This document shows positions 1 to 10,460 of a DNA stretch of 33,206 nt, piece after piece; position 1 is the stretch's first letter; the number at the start of each line of letters is the position of its first letter. The translations under genes were made by a program, and so were the position numbers. Source of the DNA: GCA-001735895 sp964488685 (GTDB taxonomy: Bacteria; Pseudomonadota; Gammaproteobacteria; GCA-001735895); the NCBI GenBank assembly GCA_964488685.1, contig CAZAVY010000029.1, positions 1-33,206 of the forward strand. Reading direction: 5' to 3'. The notes below the pieces were generated by a model that was given only the letters and a program-made list of their open reading frames with translations, had not been told where the DNA came from and ran no database searches.

Positions 1-1
1 A

Positions 2-78
2 TGGTGGGCCCGGGAGGACTTGAACCTCCGACCAATGGATTATGAGTCCACTGCTCTGACCAACTGAGCTACAGGCCC
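2..78 (-). tRNA. tRNA-Ile2 (CAU anticodon, lysidine type)
   Basis: The reverse complement folds as a complete 77-nt tRNA with encoded CCA. It has a 7-bp acceptor stem (GGGCCTG with CGGGCCC, one T-G pair), a D arm with AGCTCAG, and an anticodon stem with loop CTCATAA giving anticodon CAU. The T arm is GGAGG-TTCAAGT-CCTCC and the discriminator base is A. CAU can mean elongator Met or the minor Ile2 tRNA whose C34 is changed to lysidine by TilS. Pairs C4-G69 and C5-G68 match the Ile2 acceptor stem known for E. coli TilS recognition, whereas tRNA-Met has U-A and A-U there. The TTGGTCG variable region also resembles E. coli ileX, which lies near rpoD in that genome. The tRNA call is certain; Ile2 rather than Met is inferred. 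Confidence 0.93.
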
Positions 79-125
79 TCTGACTTGTCTTTTTACCGGT
101 AGGCGGCGTTGGATTTGACAAGAGC

Positions 126-335
126 TTGGTCACGTAGCACTAAGCTAAGCTCCCGGCGCACTTGCCTAATCCGCCTTGCCTACCGATCAAAATCCTGCGT
201 CAGAACTACAAACGCAGAATGTGATTCTAGCTTTTAGCGGTCGTTTGGTCACATGGTATTAAGCCATGCTCCCGGTGTTCGCTTCACGCCTGCCCTGTCT
301 GACAAGAAAAATTCTGCGTCAGGTTTTAGACGCAG
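126..335. repeat. diverged tandem pair of ~92-nt units, each with two hairpins
   Basis: Unit 1 (126-217) and unit 2 (245-335) align end to end. Both start TTGGTCAC, share TAAGC and GCTCCCGG, and end with CTGCGTCAG...ACGCAG. Each unit can form a first hairpin with a 7-nt loop: CGTAG/CTAAG at 133-137/145-149 and CATGG/CCATG at 252-256/264-268. Each also has a second hairpin with identical stem CTGCGT/ACGCAG at 195-200/212-217 and 314-319/330-335. The fourth pair of the first stem changes from A-T to G-C between units, a compensatory change. Identity is roughly two thirds by eye. Function is unknown; a structured RNA or a degenerate mobile repeat are both possible. Confidence 0.6.
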
Positions 336-344
336 GGTATTTTC

Positions 345-432
345 GTCATTCCCGCGAAAGCGGCGGTCCGGCGTCCCGGAATCTTATAACTATGTGTCGA
401 TTTTGCAAGATCCCCGCTTTCGCGGGGGTGAC
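345..432. repeat. palindromic intergenic repeat (MITE/REP-like)
   Basis: The left arm is GTCATTCCCGCGAAAGCGG (345-363). The right arm CCGCTTTCGCGGGGGTGAC (414-432) is its reverse complement at 17 of 19 positions, separated by 50 bases. This motif is of the widespread GTCATTCCCGCG...GCGGGAATGAC type found between genes in many proteobacteria. A 20-nt piece at 360-379 (GCGGCGGTCCGGCGTCCCGG) recurs with three changes at 441-460, followed by GATGAC, so a second partial copy may abut the first. It lies 54 bp past the rpoD stop codon and could act as its transcription stop. A related element lies at 22586-22697. Confidence 0.75.
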
Positions 433-486
433 AATGTTTCGCGGCGGTCCGACGTATCGGGATGACGATGTATGGATAACGGCTAT

Positions 487-2286
<1,800 letters not shown>

Positions 2287-2326
2287 GTCGCCTCAGAGTT
2301 TAGTTAATGTTGTAGGTGAACCCATT

Positions 2327-2356
2327 AGTATATAAGACTTTTTTTGGTTTTTCCAA
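2327..2356 (-). promoter_or_regulatory. candidate promoter for rpoD
   Basis: On the minus strand TTGGAA (2351-2356) and TATACT (2327-2332) are separated by 18 bases, in the dnaG-rpoD gap and about 40 bp ahead of the rpoD ATG. The -10 matches the TATAAT consensus at five of six positions. This would let rpoD be transcribed apart from gltB-dnaG. Confidence 0.5.
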
Positions 2357-2357
2357 G

Positions 2358-4091
2358 TTAACTACTGTCTCGGGAATGATTTGTGAACAGTTTTTTATGT
2401 TCCAGCATTTCCGTTTCGGAAAGCGTCTTTCCGGATTGTAATTTGTCGATAAGTAGTTTTTTGCGGTGGCCAATATACTTGATTTCCAGCTGTTGTAAAC
2501 AGTCATTGAACATCTTTTCCAGGCTTTCGTCGTTTTCGATCGGCGGATCCATTGCGGCAAGTGTATAGAGATGGGATTCGTTCTCGTCCCCCTTGAATCG
2601 GTCAAGCAGATTCTGGGTCGATATGCCGGGCTCGTCGTGGATTTGATCGAGCAGTTTCAACAGTAAATTCACTCCGGCAATGTCGGTTTCCGCCAACGCG
2701 TGATGCGTCGTCGTGGTGTTGGCCAGCCCCGGTTTTTGCAGCAGCAGGTTGATCGCGAGGCGGGTTGCGGTCCAGCGTTGATCCGGCAGTTTGGGTGCGT
2801 TCGATTTTGGTATTTTGTCTTCACCGAGCAGACGCAGCATACGGGTGTCGATCTTCCGACCTAAACGCTGTTCGACTTCGGCCAGAATCTGATCTTTCAG
2901 GCTTTGCAGCGGAATTTGGGTGAAGTAGGGGCGTAAACGATCGAGAAACTGCGCACGGCCTTCCAGGGTGTTGATATCGCATTCAACCATCAGCGTCTGG
3001 AACAGATACGTGGTCAGGGTCGAAGCATTGTCGACCTGCTGGTTAAAGGCATCCCGCCCCTGATCGCTGATGAAGCTGTCCGGGTCCTGGCCTTGCGGCA
3101 GGAACAGGAACCGGGCGAGGCGGCCTTGCTTGAGGGAAACCAGGCATTGTTCCAGCGACCGCCAGGCGGCTTTCTTGCCTGCGGCGTCACCATCGAAACA
3201 GAACACCAGGTTTTTGCAGACGCGAAACAAAGATTCGATCTGTCGATTGTTGATTGCGGTGCCGAGCGTCGCAACCGCTGTCTTAACCCCGTGTTCGGCC
3301 AGCGCCACCACGTCCATGTATCCCTCGGTAATGTAGATACGGTCGATGTTGGTAAGCGCTTTTTTCAATTCATACAAACCGTAGATTTCATCGCTCTTGT
3401 GGAAAAGCGGCGACTCGGGGGAGTTCAGATATTTCGGATTATCCTCGGGGTTGATGACGCGCCCGCCAAAGGCAATGGTGCGCCCACGGCGATCACGGAT
3501 CGGAAACATCAGGCGATGGCGAAAACGATCGTATTGCTTACCCGCTTCCTTCTTGACCAGCATGCCGGTTTCGTTCAGCAGTTTTTCATCACCGCTCAGG
3601 TTGTTCCAGCCCCGGGGTGCGTAGCCGATGGCAAATGTCTTCGCAGTGTGCCCGCTGATACCTCGTTTTTTGAGATATTCGATCGCTTCGGGTGACTGTT
3701 TCAGCTGCGCTTCGAAGTATTGCGAGCTTTGCTCCATCGACTGGTACATCGCATCGAGACCCCGGGCGGGCCCGGGCGGTGCGCTACCGGGTTCATAGGG
3801 CACTTCGATACCCAGCGTTTGTGCCAGCGATTCGATCGCCTCGACGAATTCCATGTGGTCGTAGTCCATCAGGAAGCCGATCGCGTTGCCCGATTTCTGG
3901 CAGCCGAAACAGTGATAGAACTGCTTGATTGCGCTGACCGAAAAGGACGCGGTTTTTTCGCCGTGGAACGGGCAACAGGCCCAGTATTCCCGACCTTTCT
4001 TTTTTAACGGTAGGCGTGCGTCGATTACTTCGACGATATCGACGCGATTGAGAATGTCATCGATAAAGCTGCGCGGGATTCTGCCGGCCAT
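2358..4091 (-). CDS. dnaG: DNA primase DnaG
   Basis: A 577-residue replicative primase that makes RNA primers at the fork together with DnaB helicase; E. coli DnaG has 581. The N-terminal zinc ribbon has Cys40-His43 and Cys61-Cys64 (CPFH, CFGC). The catalytic TOPRIM core is visible as ITEGYMDVVALAEHG (near residue 255) and the metal-binding FCFDGDAAGKKA (near residue 300). The C-terminal ~140 residues, less conserved, correspond to the DnaB-binding domain and end in a basic helical stretch. The start is placed at MAGRIPRSFI, the usual DnaG N-terminus; AGGG lies 10 bases upstream. gltB ends 63 bp upstream with no visible terminator, so gltB-dnaG read-through is likely. That is an unusual neighbour for dnaG. 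Confidence 0.98.
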   Translation of the reverse strand: MAGRIPRSFIDDILNRVDIVEVIDARLPLKKKGREYWACCPFHGEKTASFSVSAIKQFYHCFGCQKSGNAIGFLMDYDHMEFVEAIESLAQTLGIEVPYEPGSAPPGPARGLDAMYQSMEQSSQYFEAQLKQSPEAIEYLKKRGISGHTAKTFAIGYAPRGWNNLSGDEKLLNETGMLVKKEAGKQYDRFRHRLMFPIRDRRGRTIAFGGRVINPEDNPKYLNSPESPLFHKSDEIYGLYELKKALTNIDRIYITEGYMDVVALAEHGVKTAVATLGTAINNRQIESLFRVCKNLVFCFDGDAAGKKAAWRSLEQCLVSLKQGRLARFLFLPQGQDPDSFISDQGRDAFNQQVDNASTLTTYLFQTLMVECDINTLEGRAQFLDRLRPYFTQIPLQSLKDQILAEVEQRLGRKIDTRMLRLLGEDKIPKSNAPKLPDQRWTATRLAINLLLQKPGLANTTTTHHALAETDIAGVNLLLKLLDQIHDEPGISTQNLLDRFKGDENESHLYTLAAMDPPIENDESLEKMFNDCLQQLEIKYIGHRKKLLIDKLQSGKTLSETEMLEHKKLFTNHSRDSS

Positions 4092-4154
4092 CAGCAGCGC
4101 ACCCTGGACAGGATTTTATCCGCGCCCGGCAGAACCGGATTCTCGTGATTGCAC

Positions 4155-7100
4155 TTAAGCGGCGTTGCTTTGCAGGGTTTCAAGCAGGGAGTCGAATTCG
4201 GCCGCTTTCGGTTTGACCATCCAGATCTTGCGCTGGAAATGGTTGAAGTTTTCGAGGATGTACTGACCCCATTCGCTGGCCGTCTCTTCGACGTACTCCG
4301 TGATCGCGGTTTGCAGGTAGACACGGTGGCTCTCCATCGATTCATCGGCGATGCGGTGTATATCGATGAGCTCCTTGTTAACCCGGTCAAAAAAGTTGCG
4401 ATCAAGATCAAGTACATAAGCGATGCCGCCGGTCATGCCGGCTCCGAAATTGTATCCGGTGTTCCCCAGAATTGTAACAATACCGCCGGTCATGTATTCG
4501 CAACCGTGATCGCCAACGCCTTCGACCATGGCATGCGCGCCCGAGTTGCGCACCGCGAAGCGCTCACCGGCCTGGCCTGCGGCGAGTAGTTTGCCCCCGG
4601 TCGCCCCATAGAGGCAGGTGTTGCCGATAATGGTTGCATCCTGCGATTTGAAATGGCTGTTGCGAGGCGGTCTGATCACGATCTTGCCGCCCGCCATGCC
4701 CTTGCCGACATAGTCGTTGGCATCGCCTTCCAGGTACATATTCAGCCCGCCGGCATTCCAGACTCCGAAACTCTGCCCGGCGCTGCCGCTTAACTTCAAT
4801 GTAATCGGAGATTCCGACAGGCCGTGGTTACCATGGATGCGGGCGATCTCGCCCGAGAGCCGCGCGCCGATAGAACGATGCGTGTTATTGATCCGGTATT
4901 CAAATTCGCCACCGCTGGAATTCTTGATCGCCGCCATACAATCGCCGACCATCTGTTCGGCGAGCTCGGCCTTGTCCCAGGGCTGGTTGCGTTCTTCGGT
5001 GCAGTAGTGCGGTATTGCCGGATCAGCACCACCGTCGGACAGCAGGGGTTCGAGATTCAGATTTTGCTGGCTCGCGGTATCGCCCGCGATAATTTCGAGT
5101 AAATCGGTTCGACCAATGAGATCCTGAAGTTTGCTGACGCCGAGCGAGGCCAGGATTTCACGCGTCTCCTCGGCGATAAAGCGAAAGTAATTTTTAACTT
5201 TTTCGGTGGTGCCGACAAAGTGCAATTCACGCAACAGGTCGTTTTGCGTCGCGACCCCGGTAGCGCAATTGTTTAGATGGCAGATGCGCAGATACTTGCA
5301 ACCCATCGCGATCATCGGCCCGGTACCAAAACCGAAACTTTCGGCACCGAGAATGGCCGCCTTGATCACATCGAGGCCGGTCTTCAGGCCGCCGTCGGTC
5401 TGGATTCGAACCTTGTTGCGAAGTTTGTTGGCGCGCAGCACCTGGTGTGTTTCCGAAAGGCCCAGTTCCCAGGGCGAGCCGGCGTACTTAACCGACGTCA
5501 GCGGGCTGGCGCCGGTGCCGCCATCGTAGCCGGCGATAGTTATCAGGTCGGCGTAAGCCTTGGCGACGCCGGCGGCAACGGTGCCAACCCCGGCCTCGGC
5601 GACCAGCTTGACTGATACCAGGGCCTGTGGATTGACCTGTTTCAGGTCGAAGATCAGCTGCGCCAGGTCTTCAATCGAGTAAATGTCATGATGCGGCGGC
5701 GGCGATATCAGGGTTATGCCGGTTTCCGAGTTACGCAGGCGCGCAATCAGGTGGTTTACCTTGTTGCCGGGGAGTTGTCCTCCTTCGCCCGGCTTGGCGC
5801 CCTGGGCTACCTTGATTTGCAGCACCTCGGCGTTGACCAGGTAGTGCGGGGTGACGCCGAAGCGACCGGAAGCGACCTGCTTGATTTTGGAAACCCTGTC
5901 AGTGCCGTAACGCGCCGGATCTTCGCCGCCTTCGCCCGAGTTTGATCTCCCGCCGAGCTGGTTCATCGCCTGGGCCAGGGTCTCATGCGCTTCCGGCGAG
6001 AGCGCACCGAGCGACATGCCGGCCGAATCAAAGCGCGAGAGGATGCTGGCGCCGGGCTCGACCCTGTCGATGTCGATGGACTGCTGTGGCTTGAGTTTCA
6101 TCAGGTCACGCAACGCGGTCGCGGGGCGATTATTGACGATCTCCGAGTATTTTTTCCAGTCGGCATAGTCGCCGCTGTTGACCGCCGCCTGCAGGCTGGT
6201 CACGACGTCGGGGTTGTAGGCGTGATATTCGCCACCATGAATATACTTCAGCAATCCGCCCTGGTTGATCTGCTTGCGCGGGTTCCAGGCGATCCGGTTG
6301 AGCGTTCTTTGATCGGCCTCGAGTTCATCGAAACCAATCCCGTCGATACGGCAGGTTGTGCCGGGAAAGCACAGGTCGACCACCTCGTGGTGCAGTCCGA
6401 CGATTTCGAACAGTTGCGCGCCGCGATAGCTGGCCATGGTTGAAATACCCATCTTGGAAATAATCTTGTACAGACCCTTGTTGATGCCACGGCGATAGTT
6501 CGAGCCGGTGTCGGGGCATTTCAGGTCGGGCAGTTCTCCGCTGCGCGTCATACCGACGATGCTGGCATAGGCGAGGTAGGGGTAGATTGCAGTCGCGCCG
6601 AATCCGAGCAGCACGGCCATCTGATGCGAATCGCGCGAGCACCCGGTTTCAACTACAATATTGGTGTCGCAACGCCCGCCGGTGTTGCTGAGACGGTGAT
6701 GTACCGCGCCGGTTGCGAGGGCCGAGTGAACCATCAAATGTTGGCGTGGTATGTCCTTGTCGCTCAGCACCACGATAACAATGCCACGCCGCGATGCTTT
6801 TTCGGCCTGGTCCTGGATATCGACTATCGCCTGTTTGAGTGATTTCTGCTGCGGGTCGTAACCGAGCGAAATAATTTCGTGGGCGTATCCCTTATCATGC
6901 CAGGACAGCAGGTCGACATATTTTTGTTCCGACAGGATGGGGGAACTGACGATCAGGCGATCGGCGTGCTCGGCGGCTTCGTTAAACAGGTTGTGCTCGC
7001 GACCGAAGCAGGTTTCCAGCGACATCACGATTTTTTCACGTAAGGGATCGATCGGCGGGTTGGTGACCTGCGCGAATTGCTGTCGAAATGTGTCGAACAG

Positions 7101-8639
7101 GGAGCGCAGATGAGCGGATAAAACCGGCAGCGGGGTATCGTCGCCCATCGAGCCGGTGGCTTCCTGTGAATCCTGCGCCAGTACCCTCAATATCTGGTCA
7201 CGCTCTTCGAAACTGACCTGGAACAGTTTCTCCAGGCGGGTCAGGGACTCCTTGTTCATCGCCAGCGCCGAGAAAGGCGAGTTGACCGGGTTGGCACTGA
7301 GGCGTATCAGCCGGTCGCGCAACCAGATTTCATAGGGGTGGCGATGCTGCAGTTGCTTGTCGATGTCTTCGGACAACAGAAACTTGCTGGTACGGGTGTC
7401 GACGGCAATCATTTCGCCGGGTTTCAGCCGACCCTTGGCGATAACATCCTCGGGTGCATAGTCCCAGACTCCAATTTCCGATGCCAGCGTGATGTGACGA
7501 TCCCGGGTCATGACCCATCGGGCCGGGCGCAGACCGTTGCGGTCCATGACGCAGCAGGCGTGGCGGCCATCGGTGAGTACGATGCCGGCGGGTCCATCCC
7601 AGGGTTCCATATGCATCGACGAGTATTCATAAAATGCGTGTAGTGACGGATCCATATGATCGACATTCTGCCACGCGGGTGGAATCAACAGGCGCACCGC
7701 GCGAAACAGATCCATGTCTCCGGAGAGCAGAAAGTCGAGCATGTTGTCCAGTGAACTGGAATCCGAGCCGGTCATGTTGACGATCGGCTGAATCGCCTCC
7801 ATATCCGGCAGCAGATCCGATTTGAATTTGTAGGCACGCGCGTTGGCCCAGTTGCGATTTCCCTGGATGGTATTGATCTCGCCATTGTGGGCCAGATAAC
7901 GGAAGGGTTGCGCGAGCTTCCACTGCGGCCAGGTATTGGTCGAAAAGCGCTGGTGGAAAACACAGATCGCCGATTCCAGGACTGGATCCTGGAGATCCGG
8001 ATAAAACACCGGAAGATTTTCAGGCGTGATCAAACCTTTATAAGACAACACGTCGCTGGACATACTCGAGATATAATAGTATTGCTCGATACGATTGTTT
8101 TGCTGGGCTTCGAAGGCCTTGCCGGTGGCGCGGCGTGCAAGGTAAAGCGAGCGGTTGAATTCGGCGCGCGATAAATCCTCCGGGGCGTTGACGTAGACGT
8201 GAAAAATCGCCGGTAGAGATTTTAGCGATTCTTCGCCGCAAGCCGACTTGTCGATCGGTATTTCCCGCCAGCCGGCGACCGCTAAACCCTGGGTGATTAT
8301 TTTATCAGCGATAATCGCCTGAGAGGCTTCGACTTCGCCTTCGAAGGGAGAAACGAAGACCAGGCCCACGGCGTAGCGCCGCGCGCAATGGATGCCGAGC
8401 TCGGTGGCCCTGGCGCGCAGAAATGCATCCGGTTTTTTCAGTAACAGGCCGCAGCCGTCACCCGATTTGCCGTCGGCGGCAACAGCGCCACGATGGGTCA
8501 GCCTTGCGAGCGCTTCAATTGAGGTCTGGACCAGCCAGTGGCTGGGTTTGTCGTCGATGTTGGCGATCAATCCGAAACCGCAGCTGTCTTTTTCGAAGCT
8601 GGGTTGATAAAGGCCGGTATTTTGGTGGTTGATACTCAT
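4155..8639 (-). CDS. gltB: glutamate synthase (NADPH) large subunit GltB
   Basis: A 1494-residue alpha subunit of bacterial GOGAT. It hydrolyses glutamine and passes ammonia through the protein to 2-oxoglutarate, making glutamate with electrons delivered by GltD. A short leader precedes the class II amidotransferase nucleophile Cys20 (DSCGFG). The central domain and the FMN-binding synthase domain follow (SLGALSPEAHETLA, GGRSNSGEGGEDP, GYDGGTGASP). The 3Fe-4S cysteines CKYLRICHLNNC lie near residue 1120. The C-terminal GXGXG beta-helix domain (GDANDYVGKGMAGG, GNTCLYGATGG) is complete. The length is normal for the family. Its partner gltD is not adjacent but about 11 kb away, behind yqeY. gltB lies between aroB and dnaG. 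Confidence 0.98.
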   Translation of the reverse strand: MSINHQNTGLYQPSFEKDSCGFGLIANIDDKPSHWLVQTSIEALARLTHRGAVAADGKSGDGCGLLLKKPDAFLRARATELGIHCARRYAVGLVFVSPFEGEVEASQAIIADKIITQGLAVAGWREIPIDKSACGEESLKSLPAIFHVYVNAPEDLSRAEFNRSLYLARRATGKAFEAQQNNRIEQYYYISSMSSDVLSYKGLITPENLPVFYPDLQDPVLESAICVFHQRFSTNTWPQWKLAQPFRYLAHNGEINTIQGNRNWANARAYKFKSDLLPDMEAIQPIVNMTGSDSSSLDNMLDFLLSGDMDLFRAVRLLIPPAWQNVDHMDPSLHAFYEYSSMHMEPWDGPAGIVLTDGRHACCVMDRNGLRPARWVMTRDRHITLASEIGVWDYAPEDVIAKGRLKPGEMIAVDTRTSKFLLSEDIDKQLQHRHPYEIWLRDRLIRLSANPVNSPFSALAMNKESLTRLEKLFQVSFEERDQILRVLAQDSQEATGSMGDDTPLPVLSAHLRSLFDTFRQQFAQVTNPPIDPLREKIVMSLETCFGREHNLFNEAAEHADRLIVSSPILSEQKYVDLLSWHDKGYAHEIISLGYDPQQKSLKQAIVDIQDQAEKASRRGIVIVVLSDKDIPRQHLMVHSALATGAVHHRLSNTGGRCDTNIVVETGCSRDSHQMAVLLGFGATAIYPYLAYASIVGMTRSGELPDLKCPDTGSNYRRGINKGLYKIISKMGISTMASYRGAQLFEIVGLHHEVVDLCFPGTTCRIDGIGFDELEADQRTLNRIAWNPRKQINQGGLLKYIHGGEYHAYNPDVVTSLQAAVNSGDYADWKKYSEIVNNRPATALRDLMKLKPQQSIDIDRVEPGASILSRFDSAGMSLGALSPEAHETLAQAMNQLGGRSNSGEGGEDPARYGTDRVSKIKQVASGRFGVTPHYLVNAEVLQIKVAQGAKPGEGGQLPGNKVNHLIARLRNSETGITLISPPPHHDIYSIEDLAQLIFDLKQVNPQALVSVKLVAEAGVGTVAAGVAKAYADLITIAGYDGGTGASPLTSVKYAGSPWELGLSETHQVLRANKLRNKVRIQTDGGLKTGLDVIKAAILGAESFGFGTGPMIAMGCKYLRICHLNNCATGVATQNDLLRELHFVGTTEKVKNYFRFIAEETREILASLGVSKLQDLIGRTDLLEIIAGDTASQQNLNLEPLLSDGGADPAIPHYCTEERNQPWDKAELAEQMVGDCMAAIKNSSGGEFEYRINNTHRSIGARLSGEIARIHGNHGLSESPITLKLSGSAGQSFGVWNAGGLNMYLEGDANDYVGKGMAGGKIVIRPPRNSHFKSQDATIIGNTCLYGATGGKLLAAGQAGERFAVRNSGAHAMVEGVGDHGCEYMTGGIVTILGNTGYNFGAGMTGGIAYVLDLDRNFFDRVNKELIDIHRIADESMESHRVYLQTAITEYVEETASEWGQYILENFNHFQRKIWMVKPKAAEFDSLLETLQSNAA

Positions 8640-8800
8640 GGGTCCATATTGGGGTGCGGTACTGGTTCGGGTATGCTCGCCAGTTCATAAAAAACCGTAA
8701 TTTCAGGCATGCAAAAGACCCATATTATACCCCTGCGCCTTCGATAGATAAAATCAGTGGGGGTCGCGTACGCCAGATTGCACCGTTATGGTGCATCGAT
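8640..8800 (-). promoter_or_regulatory. gltB upstream region with candidate -10 and a hairpin
   Basis: This 161-bp gap separates aroB from gltB. On the minus strand TATAAT (8724-8729) is a perfect -10; the hexamer 17 bases upstream (TTTATC, 8747-8752) is a poor -35, so an activator may be needed. Just after the aroB stop, TGCACC (8779-8784) and GGTGCA (8790-8795) form a 6-bp hairpin without a T-tract, at most a weak terminator. Together these suggest that gltB starts a new transcript that can run into dnaG and rpoD. Confidence 0.45.
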
Positions 8801-9886
8801 TCAGGCAGTCAGCGTTTGCAGCAGTTTATCCTGGTCATAGTCAGCGCTAACGAAGGCGTCCCCCAATGCCTGCAACAACACCAGTTTGATGTTGCCATCG
8901 ATGGCCTTCTTGTCGATCGCCATGACCTCCAGATACTGTTCGGTAGTTATCTCTGATGGCGGAACGGTCGGCAATCCAGCCCGTTTCAGTAGTGCAACAG
9001 CGCGCTGTCGGACGTCCTCGTCGAGCCAGCCTTCACGAATTGAAAGATCGATCGCCATGACCATGCCGGTAGCCACGGCTTCGCCATGCAGCCAGTTACC
9101 GTAACCCGTCACGGTTTCGATTGCATGACCAAAGCTGTGGCCGAGATTGAGGATAGCGCGCAACCCGGTTTCGCGTTCGTCCTGTTCGACCACGCGTGCC
9201 TTGGCCTCGCAGGATACCAGCACCGCCTGCGCGAGCAGTGCCTGATCAAGCCCGGTAAGGCCGTCAACGTTGTGCTCCAGCCAGGCGAAGAATTTAGCGT
9301 CGCAGATCAATCCATACTTGATCACTTCAGCGAGGCCTGCGCTCAGTTCACGCGCGGGAAGGGTGTTCAGGCTGTCGATGTCTGCCAGGACGCATTGGGG
9401 TTGGTAAAAAGCCCCGATCATGTTTTTACCCCGCGGGTGGTTGACACCGGTCTTGCCGCCGACCGAGGAGTCGACCTGTGACAGCAGCGTGGTCGGTATC
9501 TGGATGAAATTGACTCCGCGTTGGTAAATGCTGGCGGCAAATCCCGCAACATCACCGACCACGCCGCCGCCGAGGGCGATCACTGTACTGTGTCGATCAT
9601 GGCGATTGGAGAGTAACAGGTCGATGATGCTTTCTACCGATGCCAGGGTTTTGTATTGCTCGCCATCGTCGAGAATGATGTTGTCGTGGCGAATATGTTG
9701 GTTGTCCAGGGCTTGTTGCACGGATTCGAGGTACAGCGGTGCGACGGTGCTATTGGTGACGATAAACGCGGATCGGCCGTGGATGTGCGGGCTGATCAAA
9801 TCCGCATCGCCGATTAATTCGGTACCGATATAAATTGGATAACTACGTTCGCCAAGGTCGACATTGAGCTGGTGTTTGATATGCAT
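8801..9886 (-). CDS. aroB: 3-dehydroquinate synthase AroB
   Basis: A 361-residue cytoplasmic enzyme that converts DAHP to 3-dehydroquinate, step two of the shikimate pathway, using bound NAD and a divalent metal. The NAD-binding glycine motif GGGVVGD is at residues 106-112. The active-site region PTTLLSQVDSSVGGKTGVNH follows, with the expected lysines and Asn. The metal-ligand segments are present, notably the glutamate in ELSAGLAEVIKYGL and the histidines in LNLGHSFGHAIE and YGNWLHGEAVATGM. The length is as expected (E. coli 362). It starts 2 bp after the aroK stop, so the two are co-transcribed, as in most gammaproteobacteria. Confidence 0.98.
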   Translation of the reverse strand: MHIKHQLNVDLGERSYPIYIGTELIGDADLISPHIHGRSAFIVTNSTVAPLYLESVQQALDNQHIRHDNIILDDGEQYKTLASVESIIDLLLSNRHDRHSTVIALGGGVVGDVAGFAASIYQRGVNFIQIPTTLLSQVDSSVGGKTGVNHPRGKNMIGAFYQPQCVLADIDSLNTLPARELSAGLAEVIKYGLICDAKFFAWLEHNVDGLTGLDQALLAQAVLVSCEAKARVVEQDERETGLRAILNLGHSFGHAIETVTGYGNWLHGEAVATGMVMAIDLSIREGWLDEDVRQRAVALLKRAGLPTVPPSEITTEQYLEVMAIDKKAIDGNIKLVLLQALGDAFVSADYDQDKLLQTLTA

Positions 9887-9888
9887 TG

Positions 9889-10410
9889 TTATTTTAAATT
9901 ATCAGGTAAGCAGTTGATGATATCAGCCGCGAGTCGGCGCGCAATGCGCTTGTCGGTTTTTACCGCAAGATCCGCCAGCTCAAGGTAAATCGGGCGGCGT
10001 TGCTCGAACAGCGATTCGAGTTTTTGACGCGGATTTTCTGTCGGTAGCAACGGTCTTTTCTTGTCGCGACGCAGGCGATGTAACTGCTGGTTGACGGTTG
10101 TGTCGAGGAAAATGATATAGCCTTTTTGTTTGAGCAGCTGTTGATTCTCCTCACGCAATACTGAACCGCCACCGGTCGCGATTACCCGATTGTTCTGGTT
10201 CAGCAAATCGCTGAGTGCGCTGGTTTCGCGGTCGCGAAAGCCCTGTTCGCCCTCGATGTCGAAAATACGGGCAATTTCGACCCCGGTTCGTTTTTCGATA
10301 ATACGATCACTATCCCGAAATTCACGGTGCAGGCGTTTGGCAATTATGTTGCCGATAGTCGATTTTCCGGAGCCCATCGGGCCGATCAGGATAATGTTGC
10401 GGTGACTCAT
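9889..10410 (-). CDS. aroK: shikimate kinase AroK
   Basis: A 173-residue P-loop kinase that phosphorylates shikimate at the 3-OH. The Walker A motif GPMGSGKST is at residues 10-18. The shikimate-binding DSD and a glycine triplet (ATGGGSV) follow, and the lid holds RPLL. The start is placed at MSHRNIIL, which gives the usual length of about 173. A TTG 18 bases further upstream (10426-10428) is in frame but adds six residues without family support. The gene begins 20 bp after the T-tract of the terminator that follows pilQ, leaving almost no room for a promoter. Read-through from the pil operon therefore looks necessary. Confidence 0.96.
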   Translation of the reverse strand: MSHRNIILIGPMGSGKSTIGNIIAKRLHREFRDSDRIIEKRTGVEIARIFDIEGEQGFRDRETSALSDLLNQNNRVIATGGGSVLREENQQLLKQKGYIIFLDTTVNQQLHRLRRDKKRPLLPTENPRQKLESLFEQRRPIYLELADLAVKTDKRIARRLAADIINCLPDNLK

Positions 10411-10430
10411 GCCGCTATGATACCCCAAAC

Positions 10431-10460
10431 AAAAAAAAGGCAGCCACCCGGGCTGCCTTT
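10431..10460 (-). terminator. rho-independent terminator after pilQ
   Basis: A perfect 10-bp stem, AAAGGCAGCC (10436-10445) and GGCTGCCTTT (10451-10460), encloses a 5-nt loop. Read on the minus strand it is followed by eight T residues (A8 at 10431-10438 on the plus strand). It lies 18 bp past the pilQ stop and just before aroK. Confidence 0.9.

Larger units (their letters stand above)
79..486. other. non-coding region between rpoD and the tRNA
   Basis: No gene is supported in these 408 bases. They hold a diverged direct repeat (126-217 and 245-335) and a palindromic repeat (345-432), described separately. An 8-bp inverted pair, CGGTAGGC at 97-104 and GCCTACCG at 178-185, overlaps the first part. 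Both rpoD and the tRNA are read leftward, so the region must hold the rpoD 3' end and the tRNA promoter. I see a TTGTCA on the minus strand at about 117-122 but no convincing -10 at the right spacing. Confidence 0.7.

Noticed and set aside
345..466. Possible CRISPR array in the repeat-rich left end
   Set aside because: There are no regularly spaced identical direct repeats and no cas genes; the repeats are inverted arms and diverged units.
2300..2605. Leftward 101-codon frame at the dnaG 3' end
   Set aside because: It is an out-of-frame overlap with the DnaG C-terminal domain, whose own frame is intact.
8640..8800. Possible glutamine or other riboswitch before gltB
   Set aside because: Only a short hairpin and a -10 are visible; no known riboswitch core or terminator/antiterminator pair can be drawn.
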